Below the pieces are notes generated by a model. It did no database searches. It was given only the letters and a program-made list of their open reading frames with translations, and had not been told where the DNA came from. The position numbers and the translations under genes are program-made. Source: Flammeovirgaceae bacterium SG7u.111 (GTDB lineage: Bacteria; Bacteroidota; Bacteroidia; Cytophagales; Flammeovirgaceae). From it: a stretch of DNA of 64,000 nt. Shown here in pieces: positions 22,906-32,124 of this stretch (the first letter of the stretch is position 1; each line of letters starts with the position of its first letter). Location of the stretch: assembly GCA_034044135.1 (NCBI GenBank), contig CP139021.1, forward strand, positions 2,309,635 to 2,373,634. Direction: 5' to 3'.

Positions 22906-23624
22906 TATTGCAAACTTTATACACTGTTTATCAGTGCTCTTATATTTGAGATAATTGTTTGCCAACCATAAGTACATTTTTAATATAAGCGCGGTTTGTG
23001 GCGCTAAGGAAAAATCTTAGCCGATTAAGTTGGATTGATCTTGGTTTTGTCGGTTTGTACTTTCTAAGTTGACTATTTTATGTAAGTTAAGACAAGTTCT
23101 TTGCTACTTGGTAAGCCGAATTAGCTATATTTTTCTCGAATTGCAAGCCTTCTATCTCCCATTTGTAGATACTATGATAGTGAATTGAATTTGTATTGCC
23201 AAGGTTTTCTTTATAATTGTATTCTATACATTTGAATAATGCAATTCTATTAGGTGCAATCAAAAACTAAATCATAACTCTACACAATACTGTTCAAATA
23301 AAAGCTAAAATGCCACAATAGATTTTAAGAAGGGTTTACCTCAGTATAGCAATTTATGAAATAATTCTGGTTACGTAATTATTTGATTTTGATGAATATA
23401 CACCCCATTTCGTTCTTAAGTTAGTTGAGGAAGTTGTTGTAAAAAATGTGTTTCATGAATGGAGCCGAATCTTCAAATTTCTTCCTATTTCATAAAAAAT
23501 ATTCTTGAGGCTTTGTAAAAACACTAGTCTTAGTTCTATTTTTAGCGGTCTTTTTAGAGTTCTATTTGTTCTAACAAATTCAAAAAATAATACTATATTC
23601 AAACTCAACCTAAAAAACTAACCT
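22906..23624. other. Long divergent intergenic region between ECF sigma and LacI genes
   Basis: About 720 AT-rich bases without a plausible gene on either strand. It must contain the start signals for the sigma/fecR/susCD block and for the LacI block. A TACATTTG at 23227-23234 on the + strand fits the -7 consensus but lacks a matching -33 element. Nothing else was recognised. Confidence 0.5.
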
Positions 23625-24659
23625 TTGCGCAGTAGAGTTAAAATAACGGATTTAGCAGAAGAATTAGGAGTTTCTCCATCTACCATTTCTCGTGCACTTA
23701 GTGGTGATCAGCGGATCAGCAGCAAAACGAGGAATGCGGTGTTTGAACTTGCTGAGAGATGGGGGTATAATCCTAATCCATTTGCCATTAATTTGTTGAA
23801 AAACAAATCAAACAACATTGGCCTGATTTTGCCTGAGTTTACTCATCATTATTTTTCGAGGACATTGTTTGGGATAGAAGAAGAAATAACCAAGCATGGA
23901 TATCACCTTCTTATTAACACACACAATGGTAATTATGAAAAGGAAGTAAAAGCATCTAAAATTTTAAATGGAATGATGGTAGACGGGCTTTTGGTGTCGT
24001 ATGCCCGACATACTACCGACTTTGACCATTACAAGCGGATAACTGAAAATGGGGTTCCGGTTGTATTTTTCGATAGGCTTTGCGAAGACTTGGAAGCTTC
24101 CTACGTGATTACCGATGACTTTCCCGGTGCAAAAAGTGCTATTGACTATTTGGTGAAAACCGGTTGTAAAAAAATAGCCCACTTCAAAGGTCCAGAAAAT
24201 TTATCAACGAGTTTTACCAGAAAAACGGGCTACATAGAAGGACTGAAGCGGAACGAACTTCCAGCAGATGAATCTCTCGTGTTTCCATGGAACGAAGATC
24301 ACGATGAATACCTAACACAAATGGCTGCCTTTATGAAAGAACACCAGCCTGACGGGGTTTTCTGTTTTAGCGATTACATAGCTTACGATGCGTTGATTAC
24401 GGCTCAAGAATTGAACATAAAAGTTCCTGATGAACTCAGCATTATTGGCTTTGCCAACGAACCTATTTCAAACTATTCTAGGCCTCAGATTTCTACCGTA
24501 TCGCAACCTGCAGAGGACATGGGCAAGCGCGCTGCTGAAATATTGATTTGGCATATCGACAACCCCGAATCGGAAGACACTTTTGATGAAATGGTGCCGA
24601 CAGAACTGGTATTGAGGCAAACCACCAAAAAAATAGAAGAAGAGCCTCAGGGCGAATAA
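23625..24659 (+). CDS. LacI-family transcriptional repressor
   Basis: 344 residues, normal for LacI/GalR regulators. A helix-turn-helix lies at about 6-25 with ELGVSPSTISRALSGDQRIS, followed by the hinge helix region and a periplasmic-binding-protein-like sensor domain (from NNIGLILPEFTHHYFS). The start is TTG at 23625: the domain begins 5 codons later, and no ATG lies in frame nearby. It is the first gene of the + strand fucose/sulfatase block. Two copies of a CAAAC(G/C)TTTGACT motif with the LacI-type core lie upstream of the next gene and upstream of the lactonase operon, so these are its likely targets. The inducer is probably an L-fucose- or L-rhamnose-related sugar (inference). Confidence 0.92.
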   Translation: MRSRVKITDLAEELGVSPSTISRALSGDQRISSKTRNAVFELAERWGYNPNPFAINLLKNKSNNIGLILPEFTHHYFSRTLFGIEEEITKHGYHLLINTHNGNYEKEVKASKILNGMMVDGLLVSYARHTTDFDHYKRITENGVPVVFFDRLCEDLEASYVITDDFPGAKSAIDYLVKTGCKKIAHFKGPENLSTSFTRKTGYIEGLKRNELPADESLVFPWNEDHDEYLTQMAAFMKEHQPDGVFCFSDYIAYDALITAQELNIKVPDELSIIGFANEPISNYSRPQISTVSQPAEDMGKRAAEILIWHIDNPESEDTFDEMVPTELVLRQTTKKIEEEPQGE

Positions 24660-24692
24660 TTTACCCTTTCTCAATTGAAGAGAAAAGTTTGA

Positions 24693-24746
24693 AGAAAAGC
24701 AGTTGTTTTACCAAAACAAGGTAAATCGACTGCTTTTCTTATTTTA
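24693..24746 (+). terminator. Terminator after the LacI gene
   Basis: AGAAAAGCAGT (24693-24703) pairs with ACTGCTTTTCT (24729-24739), with an inner TTTACC/GGTAAA pairing, followed by TATTTTAT. It isolates the regulator gene from the GH2 gene. Confidence 0.75.
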
Positions 24747-24755
24747 TCACTTTCT

Positions 24756-24771
24756 GCACAAACGTTTGACT
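24756..24771. promoter_or_regulatory. Candidate LacI-family operator upstream of the GH2 gene
   Basis: Contains the perfect 10-bp palindrome CAAACGTTTG (24759-24768), the core seen in LacI/PurR-family operators, in the 90 bases between the LacI terminator and the GH2 start. A 12-of-13 match recurs at 27871-27883. Confidence 0.6.
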
Positions 24772-24856
24772 AAGAATTCACCATTGTTTTGAATAATCTT
24801 GGGTGTTCATTCGGCTTAGAACTTCACCTTCTAACCATTACCCAAAATTCAAAAAA

Positions 24857-27775
24857 ATGAAAAGCACTATTTTTTTTCTTCTTTGCCTGTGCCTTTTTGT
24901 ACAGCAATCTATCTCCCAATCATTGCCCCAAGGCTACCCCCAAACGGCTAGGGCGAAACTCGGTATAAACCAAGGTTGGAAATTTCATTTGGGCGATCCG
25001 CAAGCGGCCTATTTTGAAAAAGACTTTGACGACAGCAGCTGGGAAACGGTAAACGTTCCTCATACGCTTGCGCTCACTTCTTTGGCGCTCGATGGACTTC
25101 AAGATGACAAAACCCAATTGATTTTTCACAGAGAAGTGGCTTGGTACAGAAGAGATATTGAAGTAAGTAATAAGCCAAATCGCAAAGTGTTTTTAGAGTT
25201 TGAAGGTGCTCACCAAATCACCGATGTGTGGGTAAATGGAAAGCATGTGGGGCAACATGCCGTGGGCGGATATACGCCTTTCCACTTCGATATTACCGAT
25301 TTTGTGGAAAAAGGGAAAAGCAACCAAGTGACGCTTTTGCTGGATAACCGCAGAAATGAAGTAACTCCTCCCGATCCAGGCCCTTTCGATTATGTAAAGT
25401 TTAGTGGCTTGTACCGTGATGTTTATTTGGTAGAAACCGACCTGATGCACATCACTTTCAACTGGGAAAAACTGAGTGCGGGAATCAACATCACAACGCC
25501 AACTATCGACCCTGTAAATAAAAATGCTACGGTAAATATCAAAACCGTGGTGAGAAATGAATATGGGCAAACGAAAGAATGCCAAGTAGTTACCCGAATT
25601 GTCAATAAGGAAGGGATTGTGGTAATGAAGCTGAAAAACAAGGCACTGATAGGTGCTGGTGGAGAAGTTGAGTTCAACCAAATAGGTAGTTTGGAAGACG
25701 ATGTGCAGTTGTGGGGAATAGACAATCCATACCTTTATAGGGTGAATTCTATGGTGGTGATGGATGGAAAAGAAGTCGATTGCTTAGAAAACAAATTGGG
25801 CTTGAGGAAATTCGAACTTGACCCCGAAAGAGGCTTCATGTTGAACAATGAACCCATCGAACTGATTGGGATGAACAGGCACCAGCATTACTCTTACATA
25901 GGCGATGCGCTGCCCAATTCACTTCATTACAAAGATATGCTCCAGTTCAAAGAGTATGGTTTCAACATCATGCGGACAGCGCATTACCCACAAGATAATG
26001 CCATCATGGATGCCTGCGACGAACTAGGTATTTTGGTTTATGAAGAAGCGCCAAGTTGGATTTCGATGTCTACCAACCCGAAGTGGTGGAGTAACTTCGA
26101 AAAAGCAGCCCGAGCCATGGTTCGAAATCATCGTAATCACCCATCCGTAGTGATGTGGGGTGCGGGAATTAACCACCGTGGCTATGTTCCTAGAGTTCAC
26201 AACACCATCAAGCAAGAAGATCCTACAAGGCTAACTGCTTCGCAAGGTTCTCGCTGGACGGGCTGGCAAGCCTCAGGCCTCACCGATATTAATGCAAATA
26301 TGCTCTATGGTCCATTTATTTGGGACAGGTCCGAGCCTATGTTTGCTATGGAAGGCAGGGTAGGGCCAACGGGTGTTGCTCCTCACAAAAGGGATGAAAA
26401 AATGGTGGGCATCATTTCTTGGACAGCCCATGCTTACTACACTTTCCACCCAACGCACTCAAAGGCAAATAGCAAAATAGATAGGACAAGAAGTGGTGCT
26501 ATGACGGCATTTAGGTTTGTTCGTCCAGAAACGGAATGGTACAAAGCAGAAATGTTTGAAGAGCCTTTTATCCATGTAAAAGAAGAATGGAGAGAAGAAA
26601 CAAAATCCATTACGGTGTATAGCAATGGCGACGAAGTAGAGTTGCTGGTCAATGGCAAATCAATTGCCCGCCAAAAGCCAAGTGCCGATACGCTTTACTT
26701 AGGTTTGGACCACCCTCCGTTCGAGTTTTCAACTGTTGAATTTGAAAAAGGAGAATTGAAAGCCGTAGCCTATAAAGAAGGAAAAGTACTTGCCGAAACG
26801 GTGGTAAAAAGTCCTTTGAAACCGCATGCAATTAGGTTAGAAGTAGATACGGTAGGCAGAGAATTTACCGCCGATGGATCCGATATTTTGTTGGTGTATG
26901 CCCATGTGGTAGATAAAAATGGAACTACAATTTCGGGGACGGATCACTTGATCAGCTTTGGGGTGGATGGCGATGCCAGTGTAGTTGGGGATGGCGCTGA
27001 GATCAACGCAAACCCAATGTTTACCGAATACGGAGTAGCGCCTGCGCTTGTAAGGGCAGGTACGGAAACAGGGGAAATTACCATTTCTGCTAAGGCGAAA
27101 GGTTTGAAATCTGCCACTGCCACGGTGACTACCCAAACCTTCCAAGCTGATGTAATTGCTTCAGAAGCTACCCCAATTTATGACTTTGAAAAAATCAGGG
27201 TTGACTTTGGCGCAGAAGACCAACTTTTGCAATTCGATTGGCTTGGTTGGAATGGAAAAGACAATGCAAATTCCATAGCCGAAATGGATGCTTTTGGAGG
27301 GATAAAAGCTACGCTTGAAACAGGTTCTTCGAATGGTGTGATCAGGTGGTTGGGCGAGATGAACGTGATTGGAAAATACGGTTTTGCTTATGCCGATGGC
27401 GTAATTTGTATGGACGATGACGGTTTGAAATTGAGCTTTGAAAACTTGCCTGAAGGAAGCTATAAATTGACCACATGGCACCATGCCCCCAGGAGCAATT
27501 CGGACGAGATGGATCCTAACAAGGAAAAGCTCAAAACGCTGACCATTCACAAGCTTCCTTACGAGAAAAAAATCACCATTAGTTCGGAGCAAATGCTAGG
27601 AGGTTCTGAAGTAGACGCTACGGTAACCGAAGGACAAAATATGCAGTTTTCTCAGCCATGTATTTCCGAGATCATTCTCCATTCGGATGGGGAGCACCCT
27701 GTTCTTCTTCACTTTAAAGGGAAAGGTAAAAAAGGTGTGTGGCTAAATGCTTTTGAACTGAGCGAGTGGTTTTAG
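24857..27775 (+). CDS. GH2-family glycosidase with non-canonical acid/base position
   Basis: 972 residues from the ATG at 24857, chosen because a signal peptide (MKSTIFFLLCLCLFVQQSIS) starts there; an in-frame GTG at 24803 would put 18 odd residues before it. Domains: sugar-binding jelly-roll (about 40-190), Ig-like (about 200-305), TIM barrel (about 315-560), a DUF4982-like Ig domain (about 590-650), a GH2 C-terminal Ig domain (about 655-770), and an extra beta-rich module to the end that may bind carbohydrate. In place of WSLGNE the protein has WGAGIN (434-439), so the usual acid/base Glu is Asn439. Glu499 in FAMEGRVG is at the nucleophile position. Activity may be altered, use another acid, or be lost. 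It sits between two candidate LacI operators. Confidence 0.85.
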   Translation: MKSTIFFLLCLCLFVQQSISQSLPQGYPQTARAKLGINQGWKFHLGDPQAAYFEKDFDDSSWETVNVPHTLALTSLALDGLQDDKTQLIFHREVAWYRRDIEVSNKPNRKVFLEFEGAHQITDVWVNGKHVGQHAVGGYTPFHFDITDFVEKGKSNQVTLLLDNRRNEVTPPDPGPFDYVKFSGLYRDVYLVETDLMHITFNWEKLSAGINITTPTIDPVNKNATVNIKTVVRNEYGQTKECQVVTRIVNKEGIVVMKLKNKALIGAGGEVEFNQIGSLEDDVQLWGIDNPYLYRVNSMVVMDGKEVDCLENKLGLRKFELDPERGFMLNNEPIELIGMNRHQHYSYIGDALPNSLHYKDMLQFKEYGFNIMRTAHYPQDNAIMDACDELGILVYEEAPSWISMSTNPKWWSNFEKAARAMVRNHRNHPSVVMWGAGINHRGYVPRVHNTIKQEDPTRLTASQGSRWTGWQASGLTDINANMLYGPFIWDRSEPMFAMEGRVGPTGVAPHKRDEKMVGIISWTAHAYYTFHPTHSKANSKIDRTRSGAMTAFRFVRPETEWYKAEMFEEPFIHVKEEWREETKSITVYSNGDEVELLVNGKSIARQKPSADTLYLGLDHPPFEFSTVEFEKGELKAVAYKEGKVLAETVVKSPLKPHAIRLEVDTVGREFTADGSDILLVYAHVVDKNGTTISGTDHLISFGVDGDASVVGDGAEINANPMFTEYGVAPALVRAGTETGEITISAKAKGLKSATATVTTQTFQADVIASEATPIYDFEKIRVDFGAEDQLLQFDWLGWNGKDNANSIAEMDAFGGIKATLETGSSNGVIRWLGEMNVIGKYGFAYADGVICMDDDGLKLSFENLPEGSYKLTTWHHAPRSNSDEMDPNKEKLKTLTIHKLPYEKKITISSEQMLGGSEVDATVTEGQNMQFSQPCISEIILHSDGEHPVLLHFKGKGKKGVWLNAFELSEWF

Positions 27776-27867
27776 GTCGAGATATTGCAAAGCAAAGTAG
27801 TGTTAGTATGGAATGTATTGAAAATCAATTCTATATATGAAATTGTGGGTTTGTTAAGAGCGCTTTT

Positions 27868-27883
27868 GTGCAAACCTTTGACT
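27868..27883. promoter_or_regulatory. Second candidate LacI-family operator, upstream of the lactonase operon
   Basis: CAAACCTTTGACT (27871-27883) differs at one base from CAAACGTTTGACT at 24759-24771. It lies 128 bases before the lactonase start codon in a 235-base gap. The central CG is changed to CC, so binding may be weaker. Confidence 0.5.
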
Positions 27884-28010
27884 GGATTATCAGTCGGATT
27901 CTTGGTAAATCGGACTTAATTAGAAAGCTTAAAATCCGATAGGAAACTACTATGTTGATAATTGAATGATAGAAATATAGTAGCATGAATTAGTTCTTAA
28001 TTTAAGTAAA

Positions 28011-28841
28011 ATGAAAATAGATAGCCATCAACATTTTTGGAAGTACACCGAAGAAGAATTCGGTTGGATTTCAGATGAGATGGGCAAGATAAGGAAGAGC
28101 TTTTTGCCTTCAGACTTGGAAGGCGAATTGGCTAAGTCGGAGTTTGATGGAACTGTGGCCGTGCAGGCAAGGCAGTCACTCGAAGAGAACGATTTTCTCT
28201 TGGCTTTGGCTGAAAAATATGACCTTATAAAAGGCGTAGTTGGATGGGTAGACCTGAGAAGCGGGGCGCTTGACGGGCAGTTGGAAAAATACAGCCAGCA
28301 TCCCAAGTTTAAAGGGGTGAGGCATGTGGTGCAAGACGAGCCTGACGATCGTTTTATCTTAGGAGAGGCTTTCAACAAAGGAATAAGCAAGTTGAAATCA
28401 TTTGGCTTGACCTATGATATTTTGGTATTTCCCAAGCACTTGCCTAATGTAGCCGAATTTGTGGCATCTCATCCCAATCAACCTTTCGTAATAGACCACC
28501 TAGCAAAGCCAGATATAAAAAACAAGGAAATTAATGCTTGGGCAGAAGGTATGCACGCCATAGGCAAGTATGCTAATGTGATGTGCAAGCTTTCGGGCAT
28601 GGTAACCGAAGCGGCTTGGAATGCATGGAAAAAAGAAGATTTCTTACCCTACCTCGATGTGGTTTTTGATGCTTTTGGAGAAGATAGGATAATGATAGGC
28701 AGCGACTGGCCTGTGTGTTTGGTAGCAGCAAATGACTATCAGGAAGTGATGGAGGTCGTTCTTGATTACTTAGGGAAAAAAGGTGAAAGTGTTGTTGAAA
28801 AAGCCTGTGGGCTAAATGCCGCTCGTTTCTACGGGCTTTAA
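28011..28841 (+). CDS. Amidohydrolase-2 family sugar lactonase (L-fuconolactonase/L-rhamnonolactonase type)
   Basis: 276 residues, a complete COG3618-type TIM-barrel hydrolase. Metal/catalytic landmarks are visible: His6 and His8 in DSHQHFW, His163 in IDHLAKPD, and Asp232 in MIGSDWPVC. Members of this family in deoxysugar clusters open the 1,5- or 1,4-lactone made by a sugar dehydrogenase, giving L-fuconate or L-rhamnonate. It is followed by a zinc alcohol dehydrogenase and a FucP-type permease, which supports the role. It acts in the cytoplasm; no signal peptide is present. Fuconate and rhamnonate cannot be told apart from sequence alone. Confidence 0.87.
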   Translation: MKIDSHQHFWKYTEEEFGWISDEMGKIRKSFLPSDLEGELAKSEFDGTVAVQARQSLEENDFLLALAEKYDLIKGVVGWVDLRSGALDGQLEKYSQHPKFKGVRHVVQDEPDDRFILGEAFNKGISKLKSFGLTYDILVFPKHLPNVAEFVASHPNQPFVIDHLAKPDIKNKEINAWAEGMHAIGKYANVMCKLSGMVTEAAWNAWKKEDFLPYLDVVFDAFGEDRIMIGSDWPVCLVAANDYQEVMEVVLDYLGKKGESVVEKACGLNAARFYGL

Positions 28842-28928
28842 TGGATGTGAAATAATAGAGAGAAGGCTCTTGTCGTGAGTTTCTTCTTTCATTTTTTAAA
28901 TAAAAAAATAGATAAAGAAATATAACCG

Positions 28929-29951
28929 ATGAATACGATAATACTACAAGAAGCGGGAAAGCTTGAATACAAGCAGATAGAGTTGGATAAGGGTTTAGAA
29001 AGCGATGAGGCTTTGCTAAAAGTCCATAGGGTTGGGATTTGTGGAACAGATATGCACGCTTTCCGAGGTAAACAACCATTTTTTTCATACCCAAGAATTT
29101 TAGGGCACGAGCTAGGGGTAGAAGTAGTAGCCGTAGGTGCTGACGTTACCAATGTAAAAGCAGGCGATAAGTGCTCAGTAGAGCCTTATTTTTACAAGGA
29201 AGAAGATCAAGCGCCTCGCCGAGGCAAGCCAAATTGTGCGGAAAATATTTCAGTATTTGGTGTGCATGCCGATGGCGGTATGAGGGAATTTATAAAGCTG
29301 CCTGCAAAGTATTTGCATTCGTCATCTAAATTGACTTTCGACCAATTAGCATTGGTAGAAACCTTAGGAATTGGTTGCCATGCGGTAAACAGGGCAAATG
29401 TACAAGCCGATGATTATGTGTTGGTAATAGGTGCGGGACCAATCGGTTTGGCAGCTATGCAGTTTGCCAAAATAGCTGGAGCGAAAGTAGCCGTAATGGA
29501 CATAAACGATGGAAGACTTGCCTTTTGCAAAGAACAAATGAAGGTTGATGCTACCATCAATGTATTGAACACCGACCCTGTTGCCGAACTAGAAAAGGTG
29601 TTTGGTGGAGATTTGCCAACAGTAGTAATGGATGCTACAGGTAACCAACAGTCAATGGCAAATACGCTTGAGTATGCAGCACATGGTGCTAGAATTGTAT
29701 TCATCGGGCTTTTCCAAGGCGATTTCACGTTCTTCGATCCGCTTTTCCACAAAAAAGAGCTTTCGCTGATGGCTAGCAGAAATGCGCTGAGCAAGGACTT
29801 CGACCAGATCATTGAGCAAATGGAAGCTGGCTTGGTAGATACTACTCCGTGGATTACCCACAGGGTAGCAAGCGAGAATTTGGTGGAGGAGTTTGAAAGT
29901 TTCCTTAACCCTGAAAATGGTGTGATAAAGGCAATGATCGAGTTTTCATAA
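28929..29951 (+). CDS. Zinc-dependent alcohol dehydrogenase (deoxysugar catabolism)
   Basis: 340 residues of the medium-chain dehydrogenase family. Catalytic-zinc ligands are present: Cys38 in GICGTDMH, His60-Glu61 in GHELG, and Glu144. The Rossmann motif VIGAGPIGLAA is at about 167-177. The structural-zinc loop (about 82-103) keeps only Cys82 and Cys103 instead of four cysteines, so the second zinc is probably absent. By position it oxidises an alcohol in the L-fucose/L-rhamnose route: either the free sugar to its lactone, upstream of the lactonase, or a 2-keto-3-deoxy-sugar acid. Sequence does not decide between these. It lies 87 bases after the lactonase gene. Confidence 0.85.
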   Translation: MNTIILQEAGKLEYKQIELDKGLESDEALLKVHRVGICGTDMHAFRGKQPFFSYPRILGHELGVEVVAVGADVTNVKAGDKCSVEPYFYKEEDQAPRRGKPNCAENISVFGVHADGGMREFIKLPAKYLHSSSKLTFDQLALVETLGIGCHAVNRANVQADDYVLVIGAGPIGLAAMQFAKIAGAKVAVMDINDGRLAFCKEQMKVDATINVLNTDPVAELEKVFGGDLPTVVMDATGNQQSMANTLEYAAHGARIVFIGLFQGDFTFFDPLFHKKELSLMASRNALSKDFDQIIEQMEAGLVDTTPWITHRVASENLVEEFESFLNPENGVIKAMIEFS

Positions 29952-30000
29952 CGGTGAATTTCTTGAAAATGAAAAGACTTAAATTAGAATACTAACGCAG

Positions 30001-31308
30001 ATGGAAAAAATGATAGATAAAGTAGTAGAGAAAAAAGTGATGCTGCCATTTGTGCTAGTAACAACGCTTTTTGCTCTATGGGGATTTGCTAATGATATTA
30101 CAAACCCCATGGTATCGGCTTTCAAAACGGTGATGGAAATCTCCAATATGGAAGCCTCGTTGGTGCAGTTTGCCTTTTATGGAGGTTATGCCACCATGGC
30201 AATTCCTGCCGCCATTTTTATTAAGAAATACTCTTACAAATCGGGTATATTAATGGGCTTGGCCTTATATGCTGTTGGTGCGCTGATGTTTTATCCAGCT
30301 GCTAGTACAGAACAGTTTTGGCTATTCCTAGTGTCTTTATATGTACTTACATTTGGATTGGCTTTTTTGGAAACAACAGCCAATCCATTTATGCTTGCTT
30401 TGGGAGCAGAATCTACCGCTACGCGTAGGCTGAACCTTGCGCAGGCATTCAACCCTATCGGGGCAATTATGGGGCAGTTTGTTGCTATCAATTTCATCCT
30501 TTCAGGATTAGAGTCTGCAAAGCTTGGAGCAGAAGGATTTTCTGTGTTGGCAGTAGCTGAAAAAGCAGTTGTTCGTACCCATGACCTTATGCTGATCCGT
30601 AACCCATACGTGGCGCTCGGGCTGTTTGTATTGATCATGTTGGTGATCTTCATCTTTGTGAAAATGCCAACCCGTGGCGATACAGACCATGAGTTACACA
30701 TTGGTGCCTCTTTCAGAAGACTAGGGGCTAATTCCAAATACCTTTTTGGCGTAGTAGCACAAGTGTTTTATGTAGGTGCTCAGATTATGTGCTGGACATA
30801 TGTAGTGCAGTACGGAGAAAATTTGGGGCTTACCAAAGCAGAAGCGCAGAGCTATAACCTCATAGCTACATCGTTGTTTTTTGTCGCTAGGTTGTTAAGT
30901 ACCTTCTTACTAAAATATGTAAGTGGAGCCAGATTGCTAATGTTATTTGCGTTAGGTGCAGGTGTTTGTATGCTGGGTACTATGTTTATAGGAGGTTTTG
31001 TAGGGTTGTATTTCCTTGTAGGTGCTTCTGGGTTTATGTCATTGATGTTCCCTACTATTTACGGTATTGCTTTGGATGGTCTAGGAGATGATGCCAAACT
31101 AGGCTCAGCAGGCTTGGTGATGGCAATTGTAGGAGGAGCGATTATGCCACTCTTACAAGGTTCTATGATGGACATTGGTGGCCCAGGTTATGACGACACC
31201 CTGATTTTAGGTGTTCCCGAAGTGAATTTCTCCTTTATACTTCCATTGATATGCTTTGTAGTTATTGCTGTTTATGGCTATAAGTCATATCACAGAAGAG
31301 TAGCGTAA
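30001..31308 (+). CDS. fucP: FucP-family L-fucose:H+ symporter (MFS)
   Basis: 435 residues with 12 predicted membrane helices. It begins with LFALWGFANDITNPMVSAF and has the FucP signature FLETTANPFMLALG. Asp32 and Glu124 align with the two acidic residues known to couple proton and fucose movement in E. coli FucP (Asp46, Glu135). The protein imports a monosaccharide across the inner membrane; L-fucose is the best guess given the two fucosidases, although FucP homologues also carry other hexoses. It lies 49 bases after the dehydrogenase gene and 36 bases before the mutarotase gene. Confidence 0.9.
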   Translation: MEKMIDKVVEKKVMLPFVLVTTLFALWGFANDITNPMVSAFKTVMEISNMEASLVQFAFYGGYATMAIPAAIFIKKYSYKSGILMGLALYAVGALMFYPAASTEQFWLFLVSLYVLTFGLAFLETTANPFMLALGAESTATRRLNLAQAFNPIGAIMGQFVAINFILSGLESAKLGAEGFSVLAVAEKAVVRTHDLMLIRNPYVALGLFVLIMLVIFIFVKMPTRGDTDHELHIGASFRRLGANSKYLFGVVAQVFYVGAQIMCWTYVVQYGENLGLTKAEAQSYNLIATSLFFVARLLSTFLLKYVSGARLLMLFALGAGVCMLGTMFIGGFVGLYFLVGASGFMSLMFPTIYGIALDGLGDDAKLGSAGLVMAIVGGAIMPLLQGSMMDIGGPGYDDTLILGVPEVNFSFILPLICFVVIAVYGYKSYHRRVA

Positions 31309-31344
31309 AGCTACTTTATCAAGCTTAATGTAACCGACTAACAC

Positions 31345-32124
31345 ATGAAAAGAATAGATTCATTTAAAAGGTTTTGCAACATCCTGTCGGCAGAAAAAGT
31401 ACTAATGTACAAAGAGGTGATTGCAAATAAAGAAGCTTTTGAGCAAGCTGTTGACAGAAGCTTGTTAGAAGAACTGGGTATTGTCGAATTGAGCCTCTAT
31501 CAGGATGAATATGAGGTATTTGTGATAATGGATACAGAGGCAAGCTTTGAATACAAGAAGTATGTAAAAAAGCTTGATAAGCTAGAAGACCAAAGTATCT
31601 TGAAAGGTATTACAACGTTCGATACGCCTCATCAAGATGCTACTAGGTGTCATGGTTTTTTGGAGAGGATTTATGAAATGGACCAGGTAATGGCTTTCAG
31701 TCCCATAGGTGGTCAGCTTAAGTTGAGGCACCCGATAAAGTACAGGCGGTTTGTAAAGGCGTTGGAGTTAGAGGCTGACGAAGACTTGCTTGTAGAATAC
31801 AAAAAAGTACATGGCATAGGAGCTGCATGGCCAGAAATTACCCAAGGTATGAAAGATATTGGCATATTGGATATGGAGCTGTACCTCAAAGGCTTTAAAG
31901 CTTACATGATCATGGATACACTCAACGATTTTGACCACGAAGAAGCCATGGGTCTATTGGCTCAAAAGCCGAGGCAGGACGAATGGGAAAGCCATGTTTC
32001 CAAGTTCCAACGAACTTCGGACGATGCCTCTGCCAAAGAGAAATGGAGAGTTTTGGATTTGATATTTCAGCTTCAAGAAAGCACAGGAGTACTATATTTA
32101 GACAACTTGATAAAGATTAAATGA
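31345..32124 (+). CDS. Tandem-domain L-rhamnose mutarotase family protein
   Basis: 259 residues, more than twice the usual 100-110 of the RhaM family, and made of two such domains. The second (about 135-245) has EYKKVHGIGAAWPEI with Tyr152 and His156, matching the catalytic pair of E. coli RhaM (Tyr18, His22). The first (about 5-115) has KVLMYKEVIANKEAF: the Tyr is kept but the His is replaced by Ile and the following Trp is missing. So the C-terminal half is probably the active pyranose mutarotase and the N-terminal half is structural. The role is converting alpha and beta anomers of an imported 6-deoxyhexose. The stop overlaps the next start (ATGA), so the two genes are translationally coupled. 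Confidence 0.87.
   Translation: MKRIDSFKRFCNILSAEKVLMYKEVIANKEAFEQAVDRSLLEELGIVELSLYQDEYEVFVIMDTEASFEYKKYVKKLDKLEDQSILKGITTFDTPHQDATRCHGFLERIYEMDQVMAFSPIGGQLKLRHPIKYRRFVKALELEADEDLLVEYKKVHGIGAAWPEITQGMKDIGILDMELYLKGFKAYMIMDTLNDFDHEEAMGLLAQKPRQDEWESHVSKFQRTSDDASAKEKWRVLDLIFQLQESTGVLYLDNLIKIK

Noticed and set aside
24803-24856. GTG start extending the GH2 protein by 18 residues
   Set aside because: The extension precedes a standard signal peptide that starts at the ATG 24857.
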